A stretch of 62,109 nucleotides of DNA from an uncultured Chthonomonadales bacterium (GCA_938005745.1 CALLMM010000027.1:1-62109); one strand, 5' to 3'; shown: positions 41,792 through 54,296, counted from the first letter of the stretch. Notes: generated by a model not told the origin, from the letters alone. Numbers and translations: made by a program.

Positions 41792-43265
41792 GGGACTGTG
41801 TCGGTCGGCTGGCGCCTTCCGCCTCCCGGATTCGGTTCATCAACTGCTCGATGGCGTCATGCAGCCGCTGCGCCTCGCCGACGGCGGCGGCGAACGTGTA
41901 TTTCAGACGCGCCAGCGTGTCCGGATCGAGCTGCACGGCAGCGGCGGCGACCCGACGCCCCTCGAGTTGAGCCAGCCGCTCGCCGATCTCGGCTTTGCGC
42001 GCCGCCGCCTGCGCGACGCGCTCCGCCTGTCGGAACGCCTCCTGAACATTCTCATTCTCGCGGCGGCGGTTCAGGTAGTCCTCCTGCATCCACTCCAGCC
42101 AGGCGCGGCGCAGGCGGTTTTCGCTCTCGTTCCAGGCGGAGGGGAATTTGTAGACCAGATAGACCCCCGTGATGACCATGCCCATCAGGAAGAAGACCGA
42201 CAGAGGCAGCTCCTCGTTCATCGGCGCAAGCATCTGCCCGGTGGTGAATCGCGCCTGCTCGACCCGGCGCATCATATACATCTCGTGCAGACCGATCGCT
42301 TCGATGGTCAGTTCCGCCGCTGCGACCATCGCGATCAGGAAGAGAATGACAAAGGCGACCCACTTGCCGCGCATACGCGGAACGACCGGATTGCCCGCCT
42401 GATCGAAACGCCCCGATTCCAGCTGGCGGGCAAGCGCTTTCGCCGCATGCACTACCGCTTCGCCCAGCACCAGCACCAGAATCGTTCCCAGTATCCAGAC
42501 CATCGCCAGCAGACCGATCCGGTCGCTGCGCTGAAGGTCGCTGATGGAGACCAGTCCGGTCACGGTGCTCAGACACAGGGCTACCAGAAATCCGAAGACG
42601 GCGGGCGCGCCGATGGCGAAGAGAAAGTCCCGGATCTGATTCAGCAGGCTCGGCTGCGGACGGGAGGGAGGCGGCTCGATGCCGTGCTCTCCGGCAAGCA
42701 TCTCGACGGTGGGAACCGCATGGTGCAGCGCCTCTTCGACGGCGAGGGCGTTAATCTTCTCCTTCACCTCCCAGGGCAGTCCCGCCGCCGCCATCGCCTG
42801 CGCGAACGCCTCCTCCTCCTCGGAGAGCCGCTGCTGCGCCTTGACATCCATCTCGCGCACGCGCGCGATCTCGATCTCCAGCTCCTGCACGCGCTGGGCG
42901 ACCTCCGGCAGACGCTGATGATACTGACGGATGCTCGCCTGCTCGATCTGCTCCAGCTCCAGCGCGGCGGCGCGCGCGCGGGTCTCGTAGTCGAACCGGA
43001 TCTTCCAGACCTCGGTCGGATACTGCGCCGCCATTCGCTGAAGCTCCTCCAGAAGAGCGGAGATGCGGGAGTGCAGATTGTCGCGCAGAGCGGGGGCGTA
43101 CCAGATCATCTCGCCCTGCGCGCCTTCCGGCATCTCCAGACCGAGCGGGAGCGGAACAGGCGGCAGCGGCTCCGACGCGATCGGGGAGACGGAGGAGGAG
43201 CCAGCAGGCGGTCCTGAGACGACGGCGAACATGCCGTTGGGGTTGGTGAGGTCTTGTGGGTCCAT
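41784..43265 (-). CDS. Coiled-coil polytopic membrane protein, unknown (493 aa)
   Basis: Not recognised. N-terminal Pro-rich segment, a first coiled coil at about 60-160 (SRISALLEELQRMAAQY and following), four membrane helices (about 216-236, 250-270, 302-322, 354-373) and a second coiled coil at about 385-475. The long charged coils on the same side of the membrane suggest a scaffold or mechanical link. Two bases separate it from the vWA gene upstream, and its end overlaps the DUF2135-like gene, so the three are co-translated. Confidence 0.75.
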   Translation of the reverse strand: MDPQDLTNPNGMFAVVSGPPAGSSSVSPIASEPLPPVPLPLGLEMPEGAQGEMIWYAPALRDNLHSRISALLEELQRMAAQYPTEVWKIRFDYETRARAAALELEQIEQASIRQYHQRLPEVAQRVQELEIEIARVREMDVKAQQRLSEEEEAFAQAMAAAGLPWEVKEKINALAVEEALHHAVPTVEMLAGEHGIEPPPSRPQPSLLNQIRDFLFAIGAPAVFGFLVALCLSTVTGLVSISDLQRSDRIGLLAMVWILGTILVLVLGEAVVHAAKALARQLESGRFDQAGNPVVPRMRGKWVAFVILFLIAMVAAAELTIEAIGLHEMYMMRRVEQARFTTGQMLAPMNEELPLSVFFLMGMVITGVYLVYKFPSAWNESENRLRRAWLEWMQEDYLNRRRENENVQEAFRQAERVAQAAARKAEIGERLAQLEGRRVAAAAVQLDPDTLARLKYTFAAAVGEAQRLHDAIEQLMNRIREAEGASRPTQSHV

Positions 43266-43267
43266 CG

Positions 43268-43981
43268 TTATTCCTCTTTTTCCAGGATGGCGCGCAGCCT
43301 CTCCAGACCGTCGCGCGCATCGAAGGAGCCTGTAACGATCAGGCGGTCGTTGAGCGGTTCCAGCAGCTTCTCGGCGTAGGAGCGGATGCCCTGAACGGAC
43401 TTCGCGCCGATCACCCAGACCGCTTTAATCTTCTTGTCGGACGCCAGCTGACTGGCAACGTTGCGCAGCATCCCGGCATCGTGCGTCTCTCCATCCCACA
43501 TCAGGATCAGAACGATCTGTCGGGCGCCCCGCTCTTCCGCCAGACGCGCCGCGTTCTGCATCTCCTGCAGCGCCACCTCCGGGTAGGTTCCAGGCGCTTT
43601 GGGTTCGGTCTGTACGATGGCGTCCTGCGCGGGCCACAGATCGCGCGCTTTGACGGGCTGTCCTTCATAGACTTTGCGCGCCTTCTGGTCGAACTCCCAC
43701 AGGACGGTGGGGGTCTGCGACGGGAAGACCATCTCATACGCGGCATGCATCACGCCAAACGCCTTCTTGCGCTCCTCCTGCGTATGACTTCCGCTCACAT
43801 CCATCGCCGCGAGTACGGTCAGCTCCGCCGGTCTGGAACGGGTCAGCGCCCAGACAATCCCGCCGATAATCGCCAGCAGCAGAAGCGCCAGTCCCAGCGC
43901 GGCGGGCAGGGAGAGGCTGCCTCCTGCGGGCGCGCTGTCCTGAGAGCGGCTCTCCGCCAGGCGGGAATAACGACGACTCAT
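43268..43981 (-). CDS. Membrane-anchored von Willebrand factor A domain protein
   Basis: 237 residues; single membrane helix at about 26-47 and an outer vWA domain. The MIDAS metal site D61-V-S63-G-S65 (AAMDVSGS) is intact, and a MWDGETHDAG loop supplies the later Asp. vWA domains bind partner proteins through the metal. First gene of a tight four-gene operon running to 39748 with coiled-coil, DUF2135-like and BamE-like membrane proteins. No MoxR ATPase is present, unlike the common vWA-MoxR pairs. Function of the set unknown. Confidence 0.85.
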   Translation of the reverse strand: MSRRYSRLAESRSQDSAPAGGSLSLPAALGLALLLLAIIGGIVWALTRSRPAELTVLAAMDVSGSHTQEERKKAFGVMHAAYEMVFPSQTPTVLWEFDQKARKVYEGQPVKARDLWPAQDAIVQTEPKAPGTYPEVALQEMQNAARLAEERGARQIVLILMWDGETHDAGMLRNVASQLASDKKIKAVWVIGAKSVQGIRSYAEKLLEPLNDRLIVTGSFDARDGLERLRAILEKEE

Positions 43982-44242
43982 AGTCCTGTCCTTTCGTGAA
44001 TCTCTACCGTGAAGAGTGCTGGATGATGATGCGCCTCCTGCCGCGCGGGGGCGGCAAGAGACTCTATTGCATGTTGTATGCCTTTCTACGTAAGGCTATA
44101 CGTAATAGACGCGCGAAGCATATACAATATTACGTGGAATAGTTTGCGATTCAACGCCGAAAATTGACATCGTTGAAAAAAGCGCGTGAGAGGGAGGCGC
44201 GGGGCGGGCGGAGACGGCGCGTGTGATCTATCCGGAAGGGGC
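43982..44242. other. Intergenic region with repeated TACGTA motifs
   Basis: No gene seen. TACGTAA occurs at 44087-44093 and 44099-44105, exactly 12 bases apart, and TTACGT at 44130-44135. The segment is AT-richer than its surroundings and lies upstream of the vWA operon, so it may hold that operon's promoter and an operator, but no clean -35/-10 pair is visible. Confidence 0.4.
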
Positions 44243-44266
44243 GGGCAGACCCCGCAGGGTCTGCCC
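44243..44266. terminator. Hairpin after gltD
   Basis: GGGCAGACCC (44243-44252) pairs exactly with GGGTCTGCCC (44257-44266). It lies 24 bases beyond the gltD stop. No T run on the minus strand. Confidence 0.55.
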
Positions 44267-44289
44267 CGTTGTCTGTGAGCGGCGCGGCG

Positions 44290-45753
<1,464 letters not shown>

Positions 45754-45817
45754 CTCTCTCCTCTTCCTCGCTGTGTTGCCATGCTGGCCATCGTATGCCC
45801 GCAGAGTCCGGGGCGTA

Positions 45818-48800
45818 TCAGTCCATCACCATGCCTTTGGCTTCGTTTGCCAGCTGCGCGAGCATGGTTTTGTATTCGATGGAGATCACCTTGACAAACT
45901 GCGGTAAGACCTCGTTCCAGTGATTGAGCGCCTCAGCGGCGCGCTCGCTGCCGGTATAGCGATGATGCCGGTCAATCAGGTCGCGCAGCAGGGAGATGTC
46001 CTCCGGGTCTATGACCGGCTCCAGCAGGATAGAGCCGCCTCCTCGGTTGACGCGCTTCTCGAACAGACCGTCCACATCCCAGACATACGCCACGCCGCCG
46101 CTCATGCCCGCGGCGAAGTTGCGCCCGGTCCTGCCCAGAACGACCACCACGCCTCCGGTCATGTACTCGCAGCCGTGATCGCCGGTTCCCTCCACCACCG
46201 CCTTGGCGCCGCTGTTGCGTACGGCGAACCGTTCGCCGACTACGCCTCGCAGGAACACCTCGCCGCCGGTCGCCCCGTAGAGCAGGGTATTGCCGGCAAT
46301 GATGTTCTCGTGCGCCGGGAAGTCGCTTTCGCGGGGAGGATAGGCAACGATGCGCCCGCCGGAGATGCCCTTGCCCAGATAGTCGTTTGCGTCTCCTTCC
46401 AGCGTCAGCGCAATGCCTTTATGCAGGAAGGCTCCGAACGACTGTCCCGCCGAGCCGACGAAGGAGAGCTGGATCGTCTCCTCCGGCAGTCCCTCCTCGC
46501 CGAACCGGCGCGCCACCTCTCCGGAGAGCATGGTTCCCACCGTGCGGTTATAGTTATGGATGGGCTTATGCAGGGAGACCCTGCCGCGTCCCTCCAGCGC
46601 GTCGGCGCACTCCCGGATGAGCTGAACATCCATCGTCTTTTCCAGCCCGTGATCCTGCGTCTCGACGCAGCGAACCGGGGTTCCTTCCGGCGCGTCGGGC
46701 TGCTTCAGCAGGACGCTCACGTCCACCCCCCGCGCCTTCCAGTGATCCACCGCGTCTCTGGTCTCCAGCCGATCCACGCGCCCGATCATCTCGTCAAAGG
46801 TGCGGAAGCCCAGCTTCGCCATCCACTCGCGCACCTCTTCCGCCACAAAGAAGAAGTAGTTGATGACGTGCTCCGGCTGCCCGGCGAACCGCTTGCGAAG
46901 CGCTTCATCCTGTGTGGCGATGCCGACCGGGCAGGTGTTCAGGTGGCAGACCCGCATCATGATGCAGCCCATCGCCACCAGCGGCGCGCTGGAGAACCCG
47001 AACTCCTCCGCCCCCAGCAGCGCGGCGATCACGACATCGCGCCCGGTCTTCAGCTGCCCGTCGGTCTGCACCCGGATACGCCCCCGCAGGTTGTTCTTCA
47101 CGAGCACCTGCTGCGTCTCTGCCAGACCGAGTTCCCAAGGGATGCCGGCGTGCTTGATCGAGGAGAGAGGCGACGCGCCGGTTCCTCCCTCGTAGCCGCT
47201 GATCAGCACATGGTCGGCATGCGCTTTAGCGACCCCGGCTGCCACCGTTCCGACCCCTACTTCCGAGACCAGCTTCACCGAGATCCGCGCGTAGGGATTG
47301 ACATTTTTCAGATCAAAAATAAGCTGTGCAAGGTCCTCAATGCTATAGATATCGTGGTGCGGGGGCGGGCTGATCAGCATCACGCCGGGGGTGGTGTGGC
47401 GGACCTTGGCGATGTATTTATCCACCTTGTGTCCGGGCAGCTCGCCGCCCTCGCCGGGCTTGGCGCCCTGCGCCATCTTGATCTGCAGCTCGTCGGCGTT
47501 GACGAGGTAGTGGGTGGTGACGCCGAAGCGGGCGGAGGCGACCTGTTTGATCGCGCTGCGGCGGCTGTCGCCGTTGTTCTCGCGCTGATAGCGCACCGGG
47601 TCTTCGCCGCCCTCACCGGTATTAGACTTGCCACCGAGCCGGTTCATGGCGATGGCGAGCGTCTCGTGCGCTTCGCGGCTGATGGAGCCGAGCGACATGG
47701 CTCCGGTGGCGAAGCGTTTGACGATCTCGGAGGCGGGTTCGACCTCCTCCAGCGGGATCGGTTCGGGGGCAAACCGGAAGCGGAACAGCCCGCGCAGGGT
47801 CGCAAGCTCCTCGCTCTGGCGGTTGACGGCGTCGGCGAACTTCTTATAGGTCCGGAACGCCTGCGATTCGCGGATGTTGCGCGGCAGCCGCTTCTCCCTG
47901 CCGCCCTCGGTGTATTCGAGATCGGCGTTCTGGACGGAGTGCTGCAGCAGCGCGATGGTGTCGGGGTTGAGCTGGTGGAACTCGCCGCCGCGCCGCCACT
48001 GATACTGTCCTCCGGGATCGAGATCGAGATTTTCGGGGACATGGACGGGCGGGTAGGCGAAGCGATGCCGGGCAAGGGTCTCCTCGGCGATCACATCGAG
48101 CGTGACGCCGCTGATGCGCGAAGGGGTATGCGTGAAGTAGCGGTCAATGACGCTCTCATGCAGCCCGACAGCTTCGAAGATCTGCGCGCCGCGATAGGAC
48201 TGCAGGGTCGAGATGCCCATCTTCGCCATCGTCTTGATCAGCCCTTTGTTGACGGCTTTGGTGAAGTTGTAGCAGGCTTTCTCAAAGGTGAGTCCCGCCG
48301 GGAGCGTCCCTTCGCGGAGCATGTCGGCGAGGGTCTCGTAGGCGAGATAGGGATTGATCGCGGAGGCTCCGTAGCCGACCAGGAGGGCGAAGTGCATCAC
48401 CTCGCGGGGTTCGCCGGATTCGAGCACGAGGGCGACGTTGGTGCGGGTTCCCTCGCGGATGAGGTGATGATGGACGGCGGAGACGGCGAGCAGCGCGGGG
48501 ATGGGCGCGTGCTCGCGATCTACGCCGCGATCCGACAGGATGATGATATTGACGCCGGTGTCGAGGGCGCGGCTCGCCTCTTTGCAGAGGGCGTTGAGAG
48601 CGGTCTCCATGCCGGGCGCGCCGGTAGTCGGGTCGAACAGGATCGAGAGGGTGCGCGACAGAAAGCCGGGACGCGAGATGCTGCGCAGCTTCTCCAGTTC
48701 GACGTTGGAGAGGATCGCCGACTCCAGGCGCACCTGCCGGCAGTTGTCCGGCGTCTCATCGAAGAGGCTGCCGTTGGAGCCGATGTAGTGCACCATGGAG

Positions 48801-50416
48801 GTGACGAGTTCTTCGCGGATCGGGTCAATGGGCGGGTTGGTAACCTGCGCGAAGAGCTGTTTGAAGTAGTTGTAGAGAAGCTGTGGTCTGCGGGAGAGAA
48901 CGGCGAGCGGCGTGTCGTTGCCCATCGAGCCGAGCGGCTGTTCTCCATTGATCGCCATGGGAGCCAGGATGAATTTCAGGTCTTCGAGGGTATAGCCGAA
49001 CGCCTGCTGCCGGTCCAAAATGGTTCCGTGATCGGGGGTATAGACCTCGGTCGGGTCGGGCAGTTCGCGCAGGTCCACCTTGTTTTCGGAGAGCCACTGG
49101 CGGTAGGGACGCCGGCGGACGAGGCGGTTTTTCAACTCCTCATCATCAATGATTCTGCCCTCGACGGTATCCACCAGGAAGATCTTTCCGGGCTGCAGAC
49201 GTCCTTTGTGGCGGATATTGTGGTTGGGGATGTCGAGCACGCCGGTCTCGGACGCCATGACCACGAGGTCGTCTTTGGTGACGAGGTAGCGGGCGGGTCG
49301 CAGCCCGTTGCGGTCGAGCACCGCGCCGATGGTGCGTCCGTCGGTGAAGGCGACGGCGGCGGGTCCGTCCCAGGGTTCCATGATGCAGGCGTGATACTCA
49401 TAGAAGGCGCGACGGTCGCTGTCCATGAACTCATTGTTATCCCAGGCTTCGGGGATAAGCATGAGGATGGAGTGCGCGAGGCTGCGCCCGCCCATCACGA
49501 GCAGTTCGAGGGCGTTGTCGAGGGTGGCAGAGTCGCTGCCGGTCTCGGTCACCAGAGGCGTAATGCGTTTCACGTCCTCGCCGAACAGCTCGGAGGAGAG
49601 TCTGGCTTCGCGGGCGCGCATCCAGTTGCGGTTACCGCGCAGGGTGTTGATCTCGCCGTTGTGAGCGATCATGCGATAGGGGTGGGCGAGGGGCCAGGTC
49701 GGGAAGGTGTTGGTGCTGAACCGCTGATGCACGAGGGCGAGGGCGGTCTCGACGCGGGGATCCGCCAGGTCGCGATAGTAGCCGCTGATCTGCCGCGCCA
49801 GCAGCAGCCCCTTGTAGACGATGGTCTGCGTGGAGAGGCTGCAGATGTAGAAGTAGGACCACTGCGAGAGCTTTTTGGATTCAAGGACCCGGAAGATGGT
49901 CTTGCGGATGATAAAGAGCTTGCGCTGAAAGGCGGCTTCATCCGGGGCGTTGACGCCGCGTTGAACGAAGAACTGCCGGATGACCGGTTCAACGGCGCGG
50001 GAAGCCCAGCCGATGCGGGTATTGTCGGTGGGAACTTCCCGCCATCCGAGGAACTGCTGTCCTTCGGAGCGGACGACATGCTCGATGGCGGCTTCGCAGA
50101 TGGCGCGTTCGGTGCGATCCGGAGGCAGGAAGACCATTCCGACTCCGTAGTCGCCCGGTTGTGGCAGGCGTCCCTGCATCTCATCCTGAAAGAAGCGGTG
50201 CGGTATCTGGAGGGAGATCCCTGCGCCGTCACCGGTCTCCGGGTCGCACCCGCAGGCTCCGCGATGCTCCAGATTGACCAGCACTTGCAGCCCCTGTTCG
50301 ACGATAGCGTGCGATTTCACCCCTTTGATATTGACGACGAACCCGACGCCGCAGGCGTCGTGTTCGTGCTGGGGATCGTAGAGTCCGTCTCTTTCCGGCA
50401 GTCCGTGAAGGTTCAT
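45818..50416 (-). CDS. gltB: Glutamate synthase (NADPH) large subunit
   Basis: Makes two glutamates from glutamine and 2-oxoglutarate. 1532 residues. The class II glutaminase nucleophile is C22 ([10 protein letters not shown]) after removal of a 21-residue propeptide. The central and FMN-binding TIM-barrel domains follow ([40 protein letters not shown]). The 3Fe-4S cysteines lie in [17 protein letters not shown], and the C-terminal beta-helix has the G-rich repeats ([40 protein letters not shown]). AGGATGAG precedes the ATG. A promoter is at 50563, giving a leader of about 140 bases. Confidence 0.98.
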   Translation of the reverse strand: MNLHGLPERDGLYDPQHEHDACGVGFVVNIKGVKSHAIVEQGLQVLVNLEHRGACGCDPETGDGAGISLQIPHRFFQDEMQGRLPQPGDYGVGMVFLPPDRTERAICEAAIEHVVRSEGQQFLGWREVPTDNTRIGWASRAVEPVIRQFFVQRGVNAPDEAAFQRKLFIIRKTIFRVLESKKLSQWSYFYICSLSTQTIVYKGLLLARQISGYYRDLADPRVETALALVHQRFSTNTFPTWPLAHPYRMIAHNGEINTLRGNRNWMRAREARLSSELFGEDVKRITPLVTETGSDSATLDNALELLVMGGRSLAHSILMLIPEAWDNNEFMDSDRRAFYEYHACIMEPWDGPAAVAFTDGRTIGAVLDRNGLRPARYLVTKDDLVVMASETGVLDIPNHNIRHKGRLQPGKIFLVDTVEGRIIDDEELKNRLVRRRPYRQWLSENKVDLRELPDPTEVYTPDHGTILDRQQAFGYTLEDLKFILAPMAINGEQPLGSMGNDTPLAVLSRRPQLLYNYFKQLFAQVTNPPIDPIREELVTSMVHYIGSNGSLFDETPDNCRQVRLESAILSNVELEKLRSISRPGFLSRTLSILFDPTTGAPGMETALNALCKEASRALDTGVNIIILSDRGVDREHAPIPALLAVSAVHHHLIREGTRTNVALVLESGEPREVMHFALLVGYGASAINPYLAYETLADMLREGTLPAGLTFEKACYNFTKAVNKGLIKTMAKMGISTLQSYRGAQIFEAVGLHESVIDRYFTHTPSRISGVTLDVIAEETLARHRFAYPPVHVPENLDLDPGGQYQWRRGGEFHQLNPDTIALLQHSVQNADLEYTEGGREKRLPRNIRESQAFRTYKKFADAVNRQSEELATLRGLFRFRFAPEPIPLEEVEPASEIVKRFATGAMSLGSISREAHETLAIAMNRLGGKSNTGEGGEDPVRYQRENNGDSRRSAIKQVASARFGVTTHYLVNADELQIKMAQGAKPGEGGELPGHKVDKYIAKVRHTTPGVMLISPPPHHDIYSIEDLAQLIFDLKNVNPYARISVKLVSEVGVGTVAAGVAKAHADHVLISGYEGGTGASPLSSIKHAGIPWELGLAETQQVLVKNNLRGRIRVQTDGQLKTGRDVVIAALLGAEEFGFSSAPLVAMGCIMMRVCHLNTCPVGIATQDEALRKRFAGQPEHVINYFFFVAEEVREWMAKLGFRTFDEMIGRVDRLETRDAVDHWKARGVDVSVLLKQPDAPEGTPVRCVETQDHGLEKTMDVQLIRECADALEGRGRVSLHKPIHNYNRTVGTMLSGEVARRFGEEGLPEETIQLSFVGSAGQSFGAFLHKGIALTLEGDANDYLGKGISGGRIVAYPPRESDFPAHENIIAGNTLLYGATGGEVFLRGVVGERFAVRNSGAKAVVEGTGDHGCEYMTGGVVVVLGRTGRNFAAGMSGGVAYVWDVDGLFEKRVNRGGGSILLEPVIDPEDISLLRDLIDRHHRYTGSERAAEALNHWNEVLPQFVKVISIEYKTMLAQLANEAKGMVMD

Positions 50417-50562
50417 ATGCTCATCCTGGCAGGTCTTATGGATCGTTTATGGTCACCGGAATCAAAAATCCCGCGTTCACAGGTGCATCGCTTCCCGGAG
50501 GGAGTTCGGGAAGGGTGCGCGATGAACACGGGCGTCTTTGTACCGTGTGAAAGGGAACATAC

Positions 50563-50592
50563 ACTATAACACGAAGGGGAGGGATAGGTCAA
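50563..50592 (-). promoter_or_regulatory. Promoter of gltBD
   Basis: On the minus strand TTGACC (complement of 50587-50592), 18 bases, TATAGT (complement of 50563-50568). The leader holds a CTTCCCG/CGGGAAG hairpin near 50500, possibly regulatory; it matches no riboswitch I know. Confidence 0.65.
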
Positions 50593-50718
50593 GCTTTTTG
50601 AAACGGTTTGCCTGAAAAAGCGGTTTTCGCGAACCGAAATCGTAAAAGGGAGTCGTAAAATCGGCTCTGAAGGGGGCAATGAGCGGGGGGCGATACCCGG
50701 CACCCGTTCGGAGGGTAG

Positions 50719-50775
50719 AAGACTGCTTCGCTGCGCTCGCAATGACAGACCGGGACGCTCGCAACGACAGACCGG
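50719..50775. repeat. Degenerate dispersed repeat
   Basis: GACTGCTTCGCTGCGCTCGCAATGACAG and a second GCTCGCAACGACAG, a shorter variant of the family at 1264. The 543-base gap 50417-50959 otherwise holds the gltBD promoter and leader. Confidence 0.6.
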
Positions 50776-50959
50776 GGGTGAGTTGCGCGTGAATGGTGAA
50801 GGGGGCGGGACCGTTGCGCTGGTGTCGAGTATGGAAGCGGTGTGCGCCTCCTGCCGATTCCGGTCTCGAAGACTTTACTGCCATGCTCGGAAGGCAGGAG
50901 TGGGGCGGCGGTGGGTCGAAGAGAAGCCTATCTTTTGTGGAGGGAGCGTCGCTTCTGAC

Positions 50960-52294
50960 ATGAAACAGGTTTCATTTTCGACAGCGCGGTTTCTGGTTCT
51001 GCTCTTGCTGCTGGCGGCGGCGTTTGCGCGGCGCGCCGGCGCGGAGGGAGCCGCAGACGCCCCCCTCTTTCGCGATTTTATGGGGCTGAACGTCCATACC
51101 GTGCAGTTCAAGCCCGATCTGTATAAGCCTGTCTGCCGGCTTCTGCGCAACTATCACGGTCTGGACTGGGACATCGGCAATGAGACGCACTATGCGCCCC
51201 GATTTCCGTTTGCGCGGAATATGGTCAACTGGGAGCAGCTGTACGGCGACTGGCTGCGAGCCGGGTACGCCGTCAACGTCTGCCTGATCTTCGATAACTT
51301 CCCGGCAAAGGAGTGGAGAGATCCGGCGCGTGACGCCTTCGCCTACGGGTTGACGTTTGCGCGGTTCTTCGGACCGTCGGGGACGCAGCGGCTGGCGGAG
51401 GCGATCGAGATCGGCAACGAGCCGGGACTCTACGACGATGCGGCGTACCGCGTGATCTTCGAGAATATGGCGCGGGGCGTGCGGCAGGGCGATCCGAAGC
51501 TGAAGATCGCCACCTGCGCGCTGACAACGGGCAAGAGCCATCGGTACGCCAAAAGCGTTACCTGCGTGCAGGGACTGGAGAGCCTGTACGATATCCTGAA
51601 CATGCACACCTACGCGATGGCGGAGGAGTACCCGACGTGGCGGCGAAGCTACCCCGAAGACCCGAACATTCCCTACTTGAAAGATGTGCGGGAGATGATG
51701 GCGTGGCGGGACGCGCATGCGCAGGGAAAAGCGGTGTGGGTGACGGAGTTTGGCTGGGACGCCTCGACGAAGCCGGCTCCGAAGACCGGCGACTTCGCGA
51801 AGTGGGTCGGTTCGACCGAGACGCAGCAGGCGCAGTATCTGGTGCGCTCCTTTCTGGTCTTTGCGGAGATGGGCGTGGATCGCGCCTACCTGTTTTGGTT
51901 CAACGATCAGGATGCGCCGCAGCTTCACGGCTCCTCCGGGATTACCCGCGACTATCAGCCCAAGCCCGCCTTCCATGCGGTGGCGCATCTGTACCGCTCG
52001 CTGGGCGACTATCGGTTTGCGCGCGCTGTGGCGAAGAAGACGGGCGATCTCTATGCGTTCGAGTTCGCGCACGGCGCGGATCCAAAGGCGCGGATATGGG
52101 CGGTCTGGTCGCCAACCGGCACGGGACGGGAGGCGACCGTCAGCCTGCCCGCGCCTCCGGGAACGATCCAGAAGGCGGAGCGGATGCCGCTGCGGGAGGG
52201 AGCGGCGGAGACGGTCGCCTGGCAGTCGTCCGGCAGCACGCTCCGCCTCTCCGTCGGCGAATCCCCCGTCTATCTCTGGTTCCGGATGCCGTAA
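50960..52294 (+). CDS. Secreted clan GH-A glycoside hydrolase-like protein
   Basis: 444 residues. Signal peptide (RFLVLLLLLAAAFARRAGA) then a TIM barrel with acid/base E154 in EAIEIGNEPGLY and nucleophile E263 in VWVTEFGWD; both glutamates are spaced as in GH39/GH5-like enzymes. A beta-rich C-terminal domain (about 355-444) follows. Exported, so probably degrades an external polysaccharide or a cell-surface glycan; family and substrate uncertain. The ATG at 50960 begins a proper signal peptide; GGAGGGAG is about 12 bases upstream. Convergent with ppk2, 17 bases away. Confidence 0.82.
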   Translation: MKQVSFSTARFLVLLLLLAAAFARRAGAEGAADAPLFRDFMGLNVHTVQFKPDLYKPVCRLLRNYHGLDWDIGNETHYAPRFPFARNMVNWEQLYGDWLRAGYAVNVCLIFDNFPAKEWRDPARDAFAYGLTFARFFGPSGTQRLAEAIEIGNEPGLYDDAAYRVIFENMARGVRQGDPKLKIATCALTTGKSHRYAKSVTCVQGLESLYDILNMHTYAMAEEYPTWRRSYPEDPNIPYLKDVREMMAWRDAHAQGKAVWVTEFGWDASTKPAPKTGDFAKWVGSTETQQAQYLVRSFLVFAEMGVDRAYLFWFNDQDAPQLHGSSGITRDYQPKPAFHAVAHLYRSLGDYRFARAVAKKTGDLYAFEFAHGADPKARIWAVWSPTGTGREATVSLPAPPGTIQKAERMPLREGAAETVAWQSSGSTLRLSVGESPVYLWFRMP

Positions 52295-52311
52295 GAGGAG
52301 CCGCCGGATGG

Positions 52312-53238
52312 TCAGGCGGCTCGTCTGCGCTCCTCCTCCGCGTAGTAGTCCTCGACGACCAGGTGCAGGTCTCGCGGCGGGCGCAGGTAGTGGCGATCCG
52401 CCGGAGGACGCGGGGGCAGCTCGATGGCGCGCGGGATCACGTCTTCGTAGGGAATCATGCTGAGCAGGTGGCGGATGCCGTTGAGACGGGCGCGCGCCTT
52501 CTCATCCGATTCGATCTGATACCAGCGCGCCTCGGGAATGTCGGTATGCTCCAGCATGATGTCTTTGGCGCGGGAGTACTCGACCCACCGGTTGCGCGTC
52601 TCCAGGTCAATGGGGCTGAGCTTCCAGCGCCGCCTGGGATCGCGGGCGCGGCTCTGGAAACGCCGCTCCTGCTCCTCATCGCTGACGGAGAGGTAGTATT
52701 TGAGCAGTATGATGCCGGAGCGCACGAGCATCCGCTCAAACTCCGGGCAGGAGCGCAGAAACTCCCAGTACTCCTGTTCGGAGCAGAAGCCCATGACGCG
52801 CTCGACTCCGGCTCGGTTGTACCAGCTTCGATCAAAGATGACGATCTCGCCCGCCGAGGGTAGGTGCGCGACATACCGCTGAAAGTACCACTGTGTGCGC
52901 TCGATGTCCGAGGGTTTCCCCAGCGCGACCAGACGGATGCCGCGCGGGTTCAACGGCTCGACAATGCGTCGGATCAGGCCGCCCTTTCCGGCGGCGTCGC
53001 GTCCTTCAAAGAGAAGGACGACCCGCAGTCCCTTATGTTGAATCCAGTGCTGGAGTTTGACCAGTTCAAACTGCAGATGGGTCAACTCCCGCAGATAGAA
53101 TCTCTCGCTCAGTTTCTGTCTGTTTTCGCGAAGCGTTCCGGCTGTATCGGCGCTCGCCTGTTTTTTTGCGCGTTTCTTCTTCTGTTTGCCGACGTGCGTC
53201 TCATCGGGCAGACGCCTCGGCGCTTCCGCCTCTTCCAT
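52312..53238 (-). CDS. ppk2: Polyphosphate kinase 2 family protein
   Basis: Transfers phosphate between polyphosphate and nucleotides. 308 residues. Walker A FEGRDAAGKGG (77-87), Walker B/lid motif VIFDRSWYNRAGVERVMG (about 133-150) and the ELVKLQHWIQ region are typical of single-domain PPK2. A lysine-rich N-terminal tail (KQKKKRAKKQ) precedes it. The start at 53238 has AGAGGT upstream; the frame is open further but would overlap the rph start on the other strand. Whether it prefers ADP, GDP or AMP cannot be read. Confidence 0.92.
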   Translation of the reverse strand: MEEAEAPRRLPDETHVGKQKKKRAKKQASADTAGTLRENRQKLSERFYLRELTHLQFELVKLQHWIQHKGLRVVLLFEGRDAAGKGGLIRRIVEPLNPRGIRLVALGKPSDIERTQWYFQRYVAHLPSAGEIVIFDRSWYNRAGVERVMGFCSEQEYWEFLRSCPEFERMLVRSGIILLKYYLSVSDEEQERRFQSRARDPRRRWKLSPIDLETRNRWVEYSRAKDIMLEHTDIPEARWYQIESDEKARARLNGIRHLLSMIPYEDVIPRAIELPPRPPADRHYLRPPRDLHLVVEDYYAEEERRRAA

Positions 53239-53479
53239 CGTTGAGACCTCTATTCCGTTTTTCGGCAGACCCGGTTTCGCCCGGGCGCGCCTGTGAGGGT
53301 CGGCCTCTGCCGGCTCTGATAGTGTTCTCGGCATAAATCGCCGCGTTTTGTATGGCGGCGGGGCGATCTGCATCCGTCGCGGCGACAGAGGAAAACGGGC
53401 GGCACATGCAGAAGGGGAGAGGAGTTCACTCGCTGGCGGCGTCGGCGAGAAAGAGATCTGATCTGAGGAAGGCACGCTC

Positions 53480-54199
53480 ATGCCACGCATAGACGGACGC
53501 GCCAATAACGAATTAAGACCGGTTCGCATCACGCGGGACTATATGAAGTATGCGGAAGGCTCCTGTCTAGTGGAGTTCGGGGATACGAAGGTGATCTGCA
53601 CGGCGACGGTGGAGGAGAAGGTTCCGCCGTTTCTGAAGGGCAGCGGAAGCGGGTGGGTGACGGCGGAGTATGCGATGCTGCCCCGCTCCTGCCGGGAGCG
53701 CAATCAGAGGGACACCAAAGGTCCGGGCGGGCGGACGATGGAGATCCAGCGTCTGGTCGGACGCAGCCTGCGAGCGGCGGTAGATCTGAATGTTCTCGGA
53801 GAGCGGACGATACTGCTGGACTGCGATGTTCTACAGGGTGACGGGGGAACGCGGACGGCAGCAGTGACGGGGGCGTGCGTGGCGCTGGCGCAGGCGCTAC
53901 GCTATATGCTCACCGAGCGGATGATCCGGAAGATGCCGCTGACGGGGCTGATCGCGGCGGTGAGCGTCGGGGTGGTCAACGGGGAGGAGATGCTCGACCT
54001 GTGCTATGAGGAGGATCGGTATGCGATGGTAGACATGAACGTCGTGATGAATGACCGAGGTCGCTTCATCGAGGTGCAGGGGACGGCGGAGGGCGCACCG
54101 TATGACCGGATGACGCTCAACCGTCTGCTTGATTTGGCGCAGGGGGGTATCCAGAAGCTGCAGAAGCTGCAGCGGGAGGCTCTCGAGGGCGTGCTGTAG
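53480..54199 (+). CDS. rph: Ribonuclease PH
   Basis: Phosphate-dependent 3'-5' exoribonuclease that trims tRNA precursors. 239 residues, the usual length. Signature segments: [54 protein letters not shown] and [28 protein letters not shown] lies before the ATG. Divergent from ppk2; both touch RNA or nucleotide phosphate metabolism. The 3' neighbour is unrelated. Confidence 0.97.
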   Translation: MPRIDGRANNELRPVRITRDYMKYAEGSCLVEFGDTKVICTATVEEKVPPFLKGSGSGWVTAEYAMLPRSCRERNQRDTKGPGGRTMEIQRLVGRSLRAAVDLNVLGERTILLDCDVLQGDGGTRTAAVTGACVALAQALRYMLTERMIRKMPLTGLIAAVSVGVVNGEEMLDLCYEEDRYAMVDMNVVMNDRGRFIEVQGTAEGAPYDRMTLNRLLDLAQGGIQKLQKLQREALEGVL

Positions 54200-54296
54200 C
54201 AAACCGTCGCAACTTCAGCAGAGCTGCTCCAAGACTGAACTTCTCCGCGCCTTTGGCGTCTAAGACTCCAGTTTGAAAAGGATTGGAGGGAAGAAG

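Noticed and set aside
50417..50556. Possible riboswitch in the gltB leader
   Set aside because: A short hairpin is present but no glutamine-riboswitch or other known consensus could be recognised.
45920..50569. Very long open frame (1549 codons) on the plus strand opposite gltB
   Set aside because: It is the antisense shadow of gltB, whose every domain and cysteine motif is intact. The shadow has no recognisable motif and arises from high GC and codon bias.
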